From positions 124,001-188,000 of the forward strand of contig NZ_JAJQKI010000004.1 of the NCBI RefSeq assembly GCF_023036475.1: a stretch of 64,000 nucleotides of DNA. Direction: 5' to 3'. The translations under genes and the position numbers were made by a program. Positions 8,640 to 16,016 of this stretch are shown here, piece after piece. Source of the DNA: Bacillus pinisoli. Lineage in GTDB: Bacteria > Bacillota > Bacilli > Bacillales > SA4. Within the stretch, counting starts at the first letter, position 1; each line of letters begins with the position of its first letter. The notes beneath the pieces were generated by a model. It did no database searches and was not told the DNA's origin. It saw only the letters and a list, made by a program, of their open reading frames with translations.

Positions 8640-9227
8640 TTACTGAAGCTTTTCAATGTCTGAGAGCATTTCTTCATAAGAAGGATTTTCCAATCCATTA
8701 TAGCTACTAATGACTATGCCATCCTTATTTACAATATAGAATCTCAAACCGTGTATAACTTGATCTGTAGAGTCTGGCTTTTGAACATGTGCTCCAAAAC
8801 TTTTTGGTGCAAAACTTTCAATTTCATCCTGTGTATAACCCGTTAAGAAATGCCAAGATTCAAAGTCTGCCCCAAACTGCTCTCCATAAGCAAGCATTCC
8901 TTCTGGAGTATCATTTTCTGGGTCTACACTAAATGATACAAACTCAACATCAAGACCTTTATCTTTAGCCATTTGTTGGAGCTTGGACATATTTGCTGTA
9001 AGAGGTGGACAAACCGTTTCACAATTTGTAAAGATAAAATCAGCTACCCATACCTTATCTTTCAATTGTCCTAATCCAAATGCTTCACCGTTTTGTTTTG
9101 TATACGTAAAATCTTGGACCGTTGTTGCATCAGAAGGTATATCTCCCCCATTCCCACTGCAGCCCGTCACAATCAAGAAAATTGCTATTGTAAGTATAGT
9201 TATTATTTTTCGTTTCACCGTTCTCAC
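8640..9227 (-). CDS. SCO1/SenC-type copper chaperone lipoprotein (YpmQ-like)
   Basis: A 195-residue lipoprotein with lipobox IVTGC near residue 23 and a thioredoxin-like SCO domain. The copper-binding CxxxC is present in FTNCETVCPPL, and the distal histidine lies in VIHGLRFYIVNKDG. SCO proteins deliver copper to, or keep reduced, the Cu(A) site of cytochrome c oxidase on the outer face of the membrane. Gene order with a GDSL hydrolase and DUF2535 gene supports the YpmQ assignment. Confidence 0.93.
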   Translation of the reverse strand: MRTVKRKIITILTIAIFLIVTGCSGNGGDIPSDATTVQDFTYTKQNGEAFGLGQLKDKVWVADFIFTNCETVCPPLTANMSKLQQMAKDKGLDVEFVSFSVDPENDTPEGMLAYGEQFGADFESWHFLTGYTQDEIESFAPKSFGAHVQKPDSTDQVIHGLRFYIVNKDGIVISSYNGLENPSYEEMLSDIEKLQ

Positions 9228-9333
9228 CTGATCTTCCTATATGAATTACATTGTTTTAATCATAGCAAAAAAACTTCAATAATAAAATTATCTATAGGTA
9301 AGGTCACAAATTTGTTAGAATCATTGCGTTGCG

Positions 9334-9364
9334 TAAAAAAATAAAGACCTTATTAGAAAGGTCT
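9334..9364 (-). terminator. Terminator of the DUF2535 gene
   Basis: On the minus strand agacct and aggtct form a stem with an 8-base loop, followed by tttatttttt. It begins right at the stop codon. Confidence 0.65.
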
Positions 9365-9365
9365 C

Positions 9366-9617
9366 TTAAGCATTGTTCTGTAAGATATCGATTTTGTAGA
9401 TTTCTGTATACTCATGCCATTTTAATGTTTTCTTTAGGTGTTCCCTAAATGAGTATACTTTTCTTGGATTTGAGTCTGTACTGATCTTCGTTATGAATGT
9501 CTGAAGTCTAAACTTAATCTTTAGTGTAAAAAGATTATCTTCCTCCCATACTGGAATTTCTGTGACTTTGACCTTCTGACCACTTTGATGAGTAAATTCA
9601 AGACTCTTAAGTAGCAA
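9366..9617 (-). CDS. ypmP: DUF2535 family protein (YpmP-like)
   Basis: An 83-residue soluble protein of unknown function. The preferred start is TTG at 9617, because AAGAAGG lies 6-8 bp upstream and the protein then begins LLLKSLEF, as I recall for the family. A longer frame to an ATG at 9686 exists but adds residues unlike the family. Recognisable pieces are SGQKVKVTEIPV and VYSFREHLKKTLKW. The gene sits upstream of the SCO1/GDSL pair in the ypm order. No motif hints at activity. Confidence 0.7.
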   Translation of the reverse strand: MLLKSLEFTHQSGQKVKVTEIPVWEEDNLFTLKIKFRLQTFITKISTDSNPRKVYSFREHLKKTLKWHEYTEIYKIDILQNNA

Positions 9618-9812
9618 AATACCAACCTTCTTTTTAACCGTTTCTTTTATTATACTGTAAAAACGCCACGAAGTCTGTCTTTTCATGTAAATAATATATA
9701 TTTTTTTCTTATTATATCAACAATGAAAGCGAATTCATAAAATTGTTGTATACTTATAAAGTAGGCGTAAGAAATGGTATTTTTAGATAGTGAGATATAG
9801 CAAAAAATCTCG

Positions 9813-9928
9813 TTAATCAGCAATTTGGGAGTCTATATCATGAAAGATTCCAATATATCAGGAATTACAGCCCATATATCAGGAAAAATCCAACTATATC
9901 ATGAATTCCACCTTGTAAATCAGGAATT
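9813..9928 (+). repeat. Six-unit phased repeat (tatatca[g/t]gaatt), 20-21 bp period
   Basis: Units begin at about 9813 (degenerate, ttaatcagcaatt), 9834, 9854, 9875, 9895 and 9916. The steps of 21, 20, 21, 20 and 21 bp place every copy on the same face of the helix. The spacers between units are unrelated. The array lies ~110-230 bp upstream of the hemolysin III gene and contains no open frame. A protein-binding array is one reading; decayed tandem repeat is the other. Confidence 0.6.
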
Positions 9929-10039
9929 AGCTATTTTGACAGCTGCTACAGATCAAGTCACAGATAAATAAATTGTATTCTCATCCTAAATCTATTAGTA
10001 TTGTAAAATAAGAATAGCAAAGCGAAAGGACTGAACGAA

Positions 10040-10684
10040 ATGGCGACAACGCATACTTTCTCAAAGGGAGAAGAAATAGCGAACTCCATCACTCACGGTA
10101 TTGGTGGCTTATTAAGTATTGCTGCCTTGGTGATCTTGATTGTCTTTTCTTCACTATATGGAACGGCATGGCACGTAGTCAGTTTTACCCTTTTCGGTAC
10201 GACGATGGTTCTCTTATATACCGCTTCCACTCTGGTACACAGTTTTCCTAAAGGAAAAGTTAAAGATTTTTTTGAGATACTGGATCATTCATCCATTTAC
10301 TTTTTCATTGCAGGCACGTACACGCCGTTTTTGTTTATCGCAGTAAAGGGCTGGTTAGGCTGGACATTATTTGGAATCGTCTGGGGATTAGCTATCGCAG
10401 GAACGGTCTTTAAATCATTCTTTGTAAAAAAATATTTACACACTTCCACAGCATTATACGTCGTTTTAGGATGGTTAATTGTATTTGCATGGGATTCCCT
10501 TGTTGAAAACCTCCCTGCTAACGGTCTTACCTTATTAGTTGTGGGTGGCGTTCTATATACGGTCGGAGCCATCTTCTATGTATGGCGTGGTTTTAAGTAC
10601 CACCATGCAATCTGGCACCTATTTGTCATTGCAGGTACTGCTACTCATTTCTTTGCGGTATTACTATACTTGTTACCCGCTTAA
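10040..10684 (+). CDS. yplQ: Hemolysin III / PAQR family membrane protein (YplQ-like)
   Basis: A 214-residue seven-helix membrane protein of the HlyIII/PAQR family. Metal-site signature segments are present: ITHGIGG near the start, LVHSFP, LDHSSIYFFIAGTYTPF, and HAIWHLFVIAGTATHFFA near the C-terminus. The conserved His/Asp/Ser residues suggest a zinc-dependent intramembrane hydrolase, though function in Bacillus is not established. GCGAAAGGACTGAACGAA precedes the ATG. It is convergent with dfrA. Confidence 0.92.
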   Translation: MATTHTFSKGEEIANSITHGIGGLLSIAALVILIVFSSLYGTAWHVVSFTLFGTTMVLLYTASTLVHSFPKGKVKDFFEILDHSSIYFFIAGTYTPFLFIAVKGWLGWTLFGIVWGLAIAGTVFKSFFVKKYLHTSTALYVVLGWLIVFAWDSLVENLPANGLTLLVVGGVLYTVGAIFYVWRGFKYHHAIWHLFVIAGTATHFFAVLLYLLPA

Positions 10685-10720
10685 AAAATAACCTCTCCAG
10701 CGCGGAGAGGTTATTTTTTT
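10683..10720. terminator. Bidirectional terminator between yplQ and dfrA
   Basis: aacctctcc and ggagaggtt form a 9 bp stem with a cgcg-type loop, flanked by A-run and T-run on the two sides. It can end both convergent transcripts, and it overlaps the last codons of dfrA. Confidence 0.85.
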
Positions 10721-11199
10721 CTTTCATATACAACAAATTCGTAGTCATAAGGATTCTTTTCATCCTTGATGCCTGTCTCCTTGTCAACGACCTTCCACTC
10801 GTTCCAGTCAATTGTTGGAAAATAGGTATCTCCTTCAAAAGAATGATGAATATGTGTTATATAGAGACGGTCAGTCATAGGAAGTAATTCTTTAAATAGC
10901 TCTGCTCCCCCAATGACAAAAAGCTCCTCATTTGCCTCTTCTGCCAATGATTTTAGATCATCAAGCTGATGGACAACTTTACATCCTTCTGAGTGATAAT
11001 TGGCATTGCGCGTAACAATAATATTTTCTCGACCAGGAAGAGCTCGTCCAATTGACTCATGCGTCTTTCTCCCCATGATTATTGGCTTTCCCATCGTTAC
11101 TTTCTTGAAATAAGCAAGATCAGCAGGCAAATGCCAAGGTAATTCATTATTTTTACCGATTACTTGGTTGTCATCCATTGCAACAATATAAGAGATCAT
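10711..11199 (-). CDS. dfrA: Dihydrofolate reductase
   Basis: A 162-residue DHFR that reduces dihydrofolate to tetrahydrofolate with NADPH. Seen: MISYIVAMDDNQVIGKNNELPWHLPADLAYF at the start (Trp in PWHLP and the acidic residue after it bind substrate), GRKTHESIG for NADPH, and FVIGGAELF. The start chosen is ATG at 11199, preceded by AAAGGGGGC; the upstream extension to 11244 is unlikely. It normally pairs with thymidylate synthase, which regenerates dihydrofolate. Here a nucleosidase fragment lies between the two genes. Confidence 0.96.
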   Translation of the reverse strand: MISYIVAMDDNQVIGKNNELPWHLPADLAYFKKVTMGKPIIMGRKTHESIGRALPGRENIIVTRNANYHSEGCKVVHQLDDLKSLAEEANEELFVIGGAELFKELLPMTDRLYITHIHHSFEGDTYFPTIDWNEWKVVDKETGIKDEKNPYDYEFVVYERKK

Positions 11200-11233
11200 A
11201 TTTAAAGCCCCCTTTGGTAGAGTATAGGTTGTA

Positions 11234-11497
11234 CTATGTAGCAATTTTCATCATTTCAATAATAATGGAAGATGAAAGTTCCCCAGCCTTATCTTCAAAG
11301 TCATCATAGGTATGGGTAGAATTCTCATCTGCATGATCGGATATACACCTGATGACGACAAAAGGTGTTTTGTTTATGAAGGCTACATGCCCTACTGAAG
11401 AGCCTTCCATTTCAACAGAAGTGATAACATTATACTTGAAAGCAACAATATATGCGAAAAGAGCCTCAAAATACGCTTGGTATATATAGCACACCAA
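11234..11497 (-). pseudogene. Remnant of 5'-methylthioadenosine/SAH nucleosidase
   Basis: Only the C-terminal third of a PNP_UDP-type nucleosidase is present. VEMEGSSVGHVAFIN carries the ribose-binding Glu motif, and PFVVIRCISDHADENS carries the catalytic Asp. A helix and stop follow. The N-terminal two thirds and the start are missing, and the first residues of the frame are unrelated. It is therefore a fragment left between dfrA and thyA, not a working enzyme. Confidence 0.8.
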
Positions 11498-11550
11498 GCG
11501 TAGTTACTAAGATGTAAAATTTAGGAAACAAATCCAAGCTAATACCGTTG

Positions 11551-12345
11551 TTAAATAGCAACCTCTGCTTTAATATGTGGATGTGGATTATAGTTTACAA
11601 TTTCGAAATCTTCATACTTATAGTCAAAGATACTTTCCGGTTTTCTCTTAATCATCAGTTGAGGAAGTTCTCTCCACTCACGAGTTAACTGAAGTTTCGC
11701 CTGTTCAATATGATTTAGGTATAAATGAACGTCTCCCCCTGTGAAAATTAACTCACCGACTTCAAGGTCACATTGCTCAGCAACCATGTGAAGTAAAAAG
11801 GCATAACTTGCAATGTTAAATGGTAATCCAAGGAACGTATCAACCGATCGTTGCTGCCACATTAATGACAATTTCCCTTCTGCTACATAAAACTGAAAGG
11901 CATAATGACATGGTGGTAGTTTCATGTTCGCTAATTCTCCTACATTCCAAGCACTTACGAGTAAACGACGAGAATTAGGGTTATTTTTAATATCATGAAC
12001 GACACCTTGAATTTGATCAACAAACTGACCATTTTTAGCTTCCCATTTCCTCCATTGAGAGCCGTATATAGGTCCTAGTTCACCATTTTCATCTGCCCAT
12101 TCATCCCAGATGGAGACTCCATTTTCTTTAAGATATTGAATATTGGTTTCACCATTTAGGAACCATAATAGTTCATGCAAAATAGAACGGGTGTGAAGCT
12201 TTTTTGTTGTAATTAATGGGAAGCCTTCTTGTAAATTAAAGCGAAGTTGTCTTCCAAATACTGAGATGGTACCTGTTCCCGTTCTATCATCTTTTTTTAC
12301 TCCATTTTCTAGTATATCGTTTAGTAGATCGTGATATTGTTTCAT
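11551..12345 (-). CDS. thyA: Thymidylate synthase
   Basis: A 264-residue folate-dependent thymidylate synthase (ThyA/ThyB type) making dTMP from dUMP with methylene-THF. Seen: [17 protein letters not shown] near the start, the catalytic cysteine in [30 protein letters not shown], and the dUMP-binding [11 protein letters not shown]. The C-terminal valine-alanine-isoleucine is intact. The start at 12345 ([12 protein letters not shown]) is preferred over 12378 because GGGGGAAATGTAAAG precedes it and the length then matches the family. It acts with dfrA downstream. Confidence 0.96.
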   Translation of the reverse strand: MKQYHDLLNDILENGVKKDDRTGTGTISVFGRQLRFNLQEGFPLITTKKLHTRSILHELLWFLNGETNIQYLKENGVSIWDEWADENGELGPIYGSQWRKWEAKNGQFVDQIQGVVHDIKNNPNSRRLLVSAWNVGELANMKLPPCHYAFQFYVAEGKLSLMWQQRSVDTFLGLPFNIASYAFLLHMVAEQCDLEVGELIFTGGDVHLYLNHIEQAKLQLTREWRELPQLMIKRKPESIFDYKYEDFEIVNYNPHPHIKAEVAI

Positions 12346-12384
12346 CTTTACATTTCCCCCGTCTTTCAAAATCGGCATTATTTA

Positions 12385-12625
12385 TGGCTGTTTTCTAAAA
12401 TTTGAAGTTAAGCTTATTATTAATTATTAACAATAAAATGCCGTATTTATCGTTTAGAAAAGAGCAACTCTATATATATAACTGGACATTGTACTACCGA
12501 GTAAAAATCCTGCATTTGGTAAGCATTAATCTTTACAAGAACAACCTTATTTATATAATTGTTAACCATATTCGACAAAAAATCAATGAAAAAAGGCTGT
12601 TTTCGTATAGATTGTTGCTCTCTTG
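12385..12625. repeat. Degenerate copies of the dispersed inverted-end repeat
   Basis: A left end (ggctgttttctaaaattt) at 12385 and an interior shared with the copy at 38281 (tttagaaaagagcaact, gtactac..agtaaaaatcc) are seen up to about 12570. A second left end, aggctgttttcgtatagattgttgct, lies at about 12594-12619. No gene is supported between thyA and the metalloprotease. An open frame across this repeat has no protein-like features. Confidence 0.6.
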
Positions 12626-12703
12626 AATGTCAGATAGGCTTACATCCAAATAAATGTTCGAGAGTAACAAACTGTAAGAAAAAAGCCTTAGAAAAAGCAA
12701 AGC

Positions 12704-13447
12704 TTATCGAAATGTAAATGCTCGTTGAAGGTCCGTGTCTTCTCTATTTGGCAATTCTTTAAGGTATAGATAGGTTTTAGGTGCTTTATTGAAAAGTTCC
12801 AGTTGGGTATGTTCTTCGAAGTAAAACATTGCAAATACTTCTGCAAAGTACTCTTCAGGATTTTCTATAAAATAAGGGTTGCTCGGAAAAAGTAAGACCG
12901 CTTCTTCCTTCCATATTTCTAAAAAATCATGGTCGTTACGTAACGAATGAAATACATGCAAGTCAATAGAGTGAGCAAACTCATGCAACTCTAAATTTAC
13001 AGACCCATGAGACTTCCCTTTTTCACTGTACCCAATTTTGGCAAGCGCTAATTTGGAACCACCAGCTCCAGGTATGTCATCCCAGGTTAACTGCTCGTGT
13101 CCTCTCGGTTTCACACCCTTTAGATGTGTAAATCCGGTTTGACTGGTCAAGGGGCCTTGGAAGAATTTAAGTTTTAGGTCCTGATTTACCGCTTTTTCTA
13201 AGATAGATGAATGGATATGAGATATTTGGCGAATCATTAATAATACCTCAGTCTCATTAAATTCCTCCGAAGGTAGAACAACAATTTCTTTTACATGTTC
13301 TATATTAGGAATGTGTGTGGCTACTTCCATTATACTCTCATGATTTCGTAATAAAACTCCACCACTACTTGGTTCCAATCGTTGGAATCCGAACATTGGA
13401 AGAAAAACAAAAGTTAGTAATATCATCATGAGTACTGTTTTTTTCAT
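12704..13447 (-). CDS. Secreted anthrax-lethal-factor-like (ATLF) metalloprotease
   Basis: A 247-residue protein with a signal peptide or anchor (residues ~1-20) and a gluzincin-like C-terminal domain. The zinc motif is ELHEFAHSID (HEFAH at 155-159), with the downstream acidic ligand expected in NPEEYFAEVFAMFYF. This pattern belongs to ATLF-domain proteins, named after anthrax lethal factor, which in Bacillus are usually small secreted enzymes of unknown substrate. The segment GAGGSKLALAKIGYSEKGKSHGSVNLE before the zinc site is also family-like. It is probably extracellular; no toxin translocation domain is present. Confidence 0.8.
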   Translation of the reverse strand: MKKTVLMMILLTFVFLPMFGFQRLEPSSGGVLLRNHESIMEVATHIPNIEHVKEIVVLPSEEFNETEVLLMIRQISHIHSSILEKAVNQDLKLKFFQGPLTSQTGFTHLKGVKPRGHEQLTWDDIPGAGGSKLALAKIGYSEKGKSHGSVNLELHEFAHSIDLHVFHSLRNDHDFLEIWKEEAVLLFPSNPYFIENPEEYFAEVFAMFYFEEHTQLELFNKAPKTYLYLKELPNREDTDLQRAFTFR

Positions 13448-13556
13448 AGTTGTCGTCCCTTCTACTCACGAATTTACAAATATTCAGATAATTATATTGT
13501 ACCATAGGATAGATTAATAGAATAATAGAAATTGTTGGGAAATGTTGGGCAAAAAA

Positions 13557-13582
13557 AAGAAAAACACCTAAAGTGTTTCTCT
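13557..13582 (-). terminator. Terminator of ypjP
   Basis: Hairpin agaaaaacac/gtgtttct with a short loop, followed on the minus strand by cttttttttgc, overlapping the ypjP stop. Confidence 0.6.
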
Positions 13583-14174
13583 ATGACTGCCAGTTTGGAG
13601 GCGTATTCTTTGACCAATATATGGTCCCTAATTCATGATGAGTTTGGAAGGAATCTTCAAATGTATGGTAATGAAAATTAAAATAGTATCCATCTAATGG
13701 CGGATGATCTCGTCTAACATGAAAGCGAATGATATCCTGTCCTGATTTCGCACTATAAATATGAAATATTTTTTCGCTTACTCCACCTGTAGGATGCTTG
13801 GAAATGACTAAGTGTTGTAGCTGATCCTCATCAAGTCTAGAGGAAAGGGTCATAATAACTTCTTCAATTTTAGGTAAGATGACTGATCTAAATTCATCGC
13901 CAATGGACTCCTCAATAACGGGCCCGAACTTCATTATGGATTGCTGCTCTGCCTGTCTAACTGCGTAATCAAAAAAGGAATTTGATTTATCTAAGTATTC
14001 ATGTAAGTAGGGATTTATCTGCTCATCAGCAGATTGATTCATTCCTTCTATATGATTAGATTTGGCGGCATCACTTTCTCTTGTATCCGCAATAATAATT
14101 TGTGGTGGTGTAACAAGTCCAAATGTTAGGATCGTAAAAATAACAACTAATGATTTTCTAATCCACGGTGGCAA
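13581..14174 (-). CDS. ypjP: YpjP family protein
   Basis: A 197-residue exported or anchored protein (hydrophobic residues ~7-27) resembling B. subtilis YpjP, whose role is unknown. Family-like segments are RRDHPPLDGYYFNFHYH, HHELGTIYWSKNTPPNW and the KHPTGGVSEKIFHIY region. The start is TTG at 14174 with AGGTG 8 bp upstream. Its place next to thyA mirrors the ypjP-thyB neighbourhood of B. subtilis, here interrupted by the metalloprotease gene. Confidence 0.8.
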   Translation of the reverse strand: MPPWIRKSLVVIFTILTFGLVTPPQIIIADTRESDAAKSNHIEGMNQSADEQINPYLHEYLDKSNSFFDYAVRQAEQQSIMKFGPVIEESIGDEFRSVILPKIEEVIMTLSSRLDEDQLQHLVISKHPTGGVSEKIFHIYSAKSGQDIIRFHVRRDHPPLDGYYFNFHYHTFEDSFQTHHELGTIYWSKNTPPNWQS

Positions 14175-14353
14175 ACGTTTTCACCTCATCTTTAGCTCAA
14201 TCGTTTAACGTCTTTAGCATAAATTTATTATACAATATTTTAATCTATAAGCCTATAAATATTGCTCGCTAATTATTTAGGAATAAGATTTTATAAAATC
14301 TTGAAAACGTGGTAAAATGATAAGAGTACATATAAAACTGTGGAGGATAATAC

Positions 14354-14437
14354 ATGAATATTCAACTAATATTATCTATTTTAAGCTATGCTACATTAGC
14401 TTTCTTTATTTATTCAGCAGCAACTGACCATGATTGA
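14354..14437 (+). CDS. 27-residue single-span membrane peptide
   Basis: ATG at 14354 follows GTGGAGGATAATAC and opens a short frame ending at TGA 14435-14437. The peptide begins MNIQLILSILSYATLAFF and ends YSAATDHD, so it is one hydrophobic span with a polar tail. A terminator hairpin follows within 20 bp. Ribosome site, hydrophobic core and terminator together support a real micro-gene. The function is unknown. Confidence 0.55.
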   Translation: MNIQLILSILSYATLAFFIYSAATDHD

Positions 14438-14455
14438 TCTTATACAAAAATTGTA

Positions 14456-14490
14456 AAAAACCAAAGGGAGCAACCTTTGGTTTTTCTTTT
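14456..14490 (+). terminator. Rho-independent terminator
   Basis: aaaaccaaaggg and cctttggtttt pair around gagcaa, followed by a T-rich tail. It ends the 27-residue peptide transcript and could also act on the opposite strand. Confidence 0.75.
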
Positions 14491-14501
14491 TAATACAATT
14501 A

Positions 14502-14633
14502 TTAACTTTGTTTCGTTTTCTTTCTTGCAGAATCACGTGAGACTGTTCCTGTCTCGGTTGTTGTTGTACCTTGTCCTTCCACATTCGGAGAGTTTAATTG
14601 CCCTTTTGAAGGGTCAGCTTTACGTTTAGGCAT
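14502..14633 (-). CDS. Small basic Thr/Lys-rich protein, 43 residues
   Basis: ATG at 14633 is preceded by the strong site GGAGGTGAACC. The product starts MPKRKADPSKGQLNSPNVEG and ends RKKTKQS, with a run of threonines in the middle. It is short, hydrophilic and basic, similar in composition to minor small acid-soluble spore proteins, but I do not recognise a named Ssp family. It is transcribed from the same strand as the downstream YpjP region. Confidence 0.6.
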   Translation of the reverse strand: MPKRKADPSKGQLNSPNVEGQGTTTTETGTVSRDSARKKTKQS

Positions 14634-14691
14634 ATGGTTCACCTCCATCACCTTTTAACGTATCCATCCATGCACTTTATTATCCTTTCGC

Positions 14692-15468
14692 TTAGGATAA
14701 ATCAATAATGCCATAATGGAAATTGGCACTTCTCCTTTTTATTTGAGTAAACCCTAGTTTCTCAAACCTGGTGCTTCTCCAATGATCTTTCAGGACAATC
14801 CTCTTTCTTGCCACCCTTATAGCTTCTTTTATTGATTCTTCCGTTAAATCTTCGTAGAGAGCAAGCTTCTTTACTCCTAATAAACCGACCGATTCCTCAA
14901 TGGACTTCTCAAACATTGGATCAAAATAAATAGTATCAATTGAAGAATCGTCACAACTGGATAGGAATTCCTGATAAGATGTTATAACAACTTCAATGTT
15001 TCTCATGGCTTGGTCCATATCAGGTATTCCGCTTTCCCATGTAGTCAATCCCGTTTTAACTAAGTTGGCTAAAATCTTATTTCCTTCTATGCTTGTTACT
15101 TGACCAGAACCTCCTACACAATAGCTTGCGACAATTGAATCAGAGCCAAGCCCAAGTGTACAATCTAACACACTCATCCCTTCTAACAATCCACAAGCTT
15201 GTACAAAGGGATCGTTTCCACCATTAATGAGTCTTTTTATCCGAAACATAGCAGAGTTTGGATGAAAGAAAACAGGCTGAACTTCCCCTGGAATAAACAG
15301 TTCAATTCGTTCCTTTCCTACTACTAAGACTTCTTCGTTATATCTCCTTTGAAGGTCTTGAATGGAATCTCTACCTCTTTGGTGAAATCTCTCTCCCCAC
15401 TCTTCTGCTAGTTGGTTAGCTTTCTCAACTATTATGCGATTTGGTCTTGAAGAAGTTGTTATAATCAT
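14692..15468 (-). CDS. RsmJ-like SAM-dependent methyltransferase (possibly YpiP)
   Basis: A 258-residue Rossmann methyltransferase. The SAM-binding glycine loop is LDCTLGLGSDS, and the acidic motif II is SIEGNK. The DPMF motif in TIYFDPMFEKS resembles the DPMFP of RsmJ, which methylates 16S rRNA G1516 in E. coli. The N-terminal extension with GERFHQRGRDS is typical of the Firmicute relatives annotated as class I methyltransferases. Position next to the bacilliredoxin gene suits B. subtilis ypiP/yphP, a memory-based synteny claim. Substrate is inferred only. Confidence 0.75.
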   Translation of the reverse strand: MIITTSSRPNRIIVEKANQLAEEWGERFHQRGRDSIQDLQRRYNEEVLVVGKERIELFIPGEVQPVFFHPNSAMFRIKRLINGGNDPFVQACGLLEGMSVLDCTLGLGSDSIVASYCVGGSGQVTSIEGNKILANLVKTGLTTWESGIPDMDQAMRNIEVVITSYQEFLSSCDDSSIDTIYFDPMFEKSIEESVGLLGVKKLALYEDLTEESIKEAIRVARKRIVLKDHWRSTRFEKLGFTQIKRRSANFHYGIIDLS

Positions 15469-15479
15469 GCTTTTCTCCT

Positions 15480-15506
15480 ATGAAAAAAGGATGCCAACGA
15501 AGGCAC
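15480..15506 (-). terminator. Terminator of brxA
   Basis: On the minus strand gtgcc...ggcat pairs around ttcgtt, followed by ccttttttc. Confidence 0.6.
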
Positions 15507-15513
15507 CCAAGTA

Positions 15514-15951
15514 TTATTCACAATGTCTTTCAAATGCGCTTGTTAGGTTTTTCATGATATCTTCCATTGCATAACTTTCTATTTCATGTCTTGGAATAAA
15601 ATGAACAACCTCTTTCCCTTTAAGTAACGCCATTGACGGTGATGAAGGTTCATAACCATCAAAATACTCTCTCATCGTAGCTGTAGCTTCTTTATCCTGA
15701 CCAGCAAACACTGTTACAAGATTGTCTGGCTTTTTATCAGACTGAAGAATTGATTGAGTTGCAGCAGGTCGTGCTAATCCAGCAGCACACCCACAAACAG
15801 AGTTGACCACGACTAACGTAGTACCCTTTACATCTTTTAAGAAATCATGAACATCTTCACTTGTCGTCAGTTCTTGAAACCCTGCATTTACTAATTCAGC
15901 ACGCATTGGCTTCACAACTTGCTTCATATATTCATCATACGCCATTGACAC
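15514..15951 (-). CDS. brxA: Bacilliredoxin BrxA/BrxB (YphP family)
   Basis: A 145-residue thioredoxin-fold protein with the CGC active site at Cys53-Cys55 in VNSVCGCAAGLARPA, as in YphP. Bacilliredoxins remove bacillithiol from S-bacillithiolated proteins after oxidative stress. The start used is GTG at 15951, since AAGGGAG lies 8-9 bp upstream and the product then begins VSMAYDEYM like YphP. BrxA rather than BrxB is chosen only on neighbourhood with ypgR. Confidence 0.9.
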   Translation of the reverse strand: MSMAYDEYMKQVVKPMRAELVNAGFQELTTSEDVHDFLKDVKGTTLVVVNSVCGCAAGLARPAATQSILQSDKKPDNLVTVFAGQDKEATATMREYFDGYEPSSPSMALLKGKEVVHFIPRHEIESYAMEDIMKNLTSAFERHCE

Positions 15952-16016
15952 TGTCAACACTCCCTTACATTCCATACTTATTAAAGAATACTATAAGCTC
16001 TAAAGTGGGGCAACCA

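Noticed and set aside
12402..12626. 74-codon frame downstream of thyA
   Set aside because: It runs through dispersed repeat copies and has no ribosome site.
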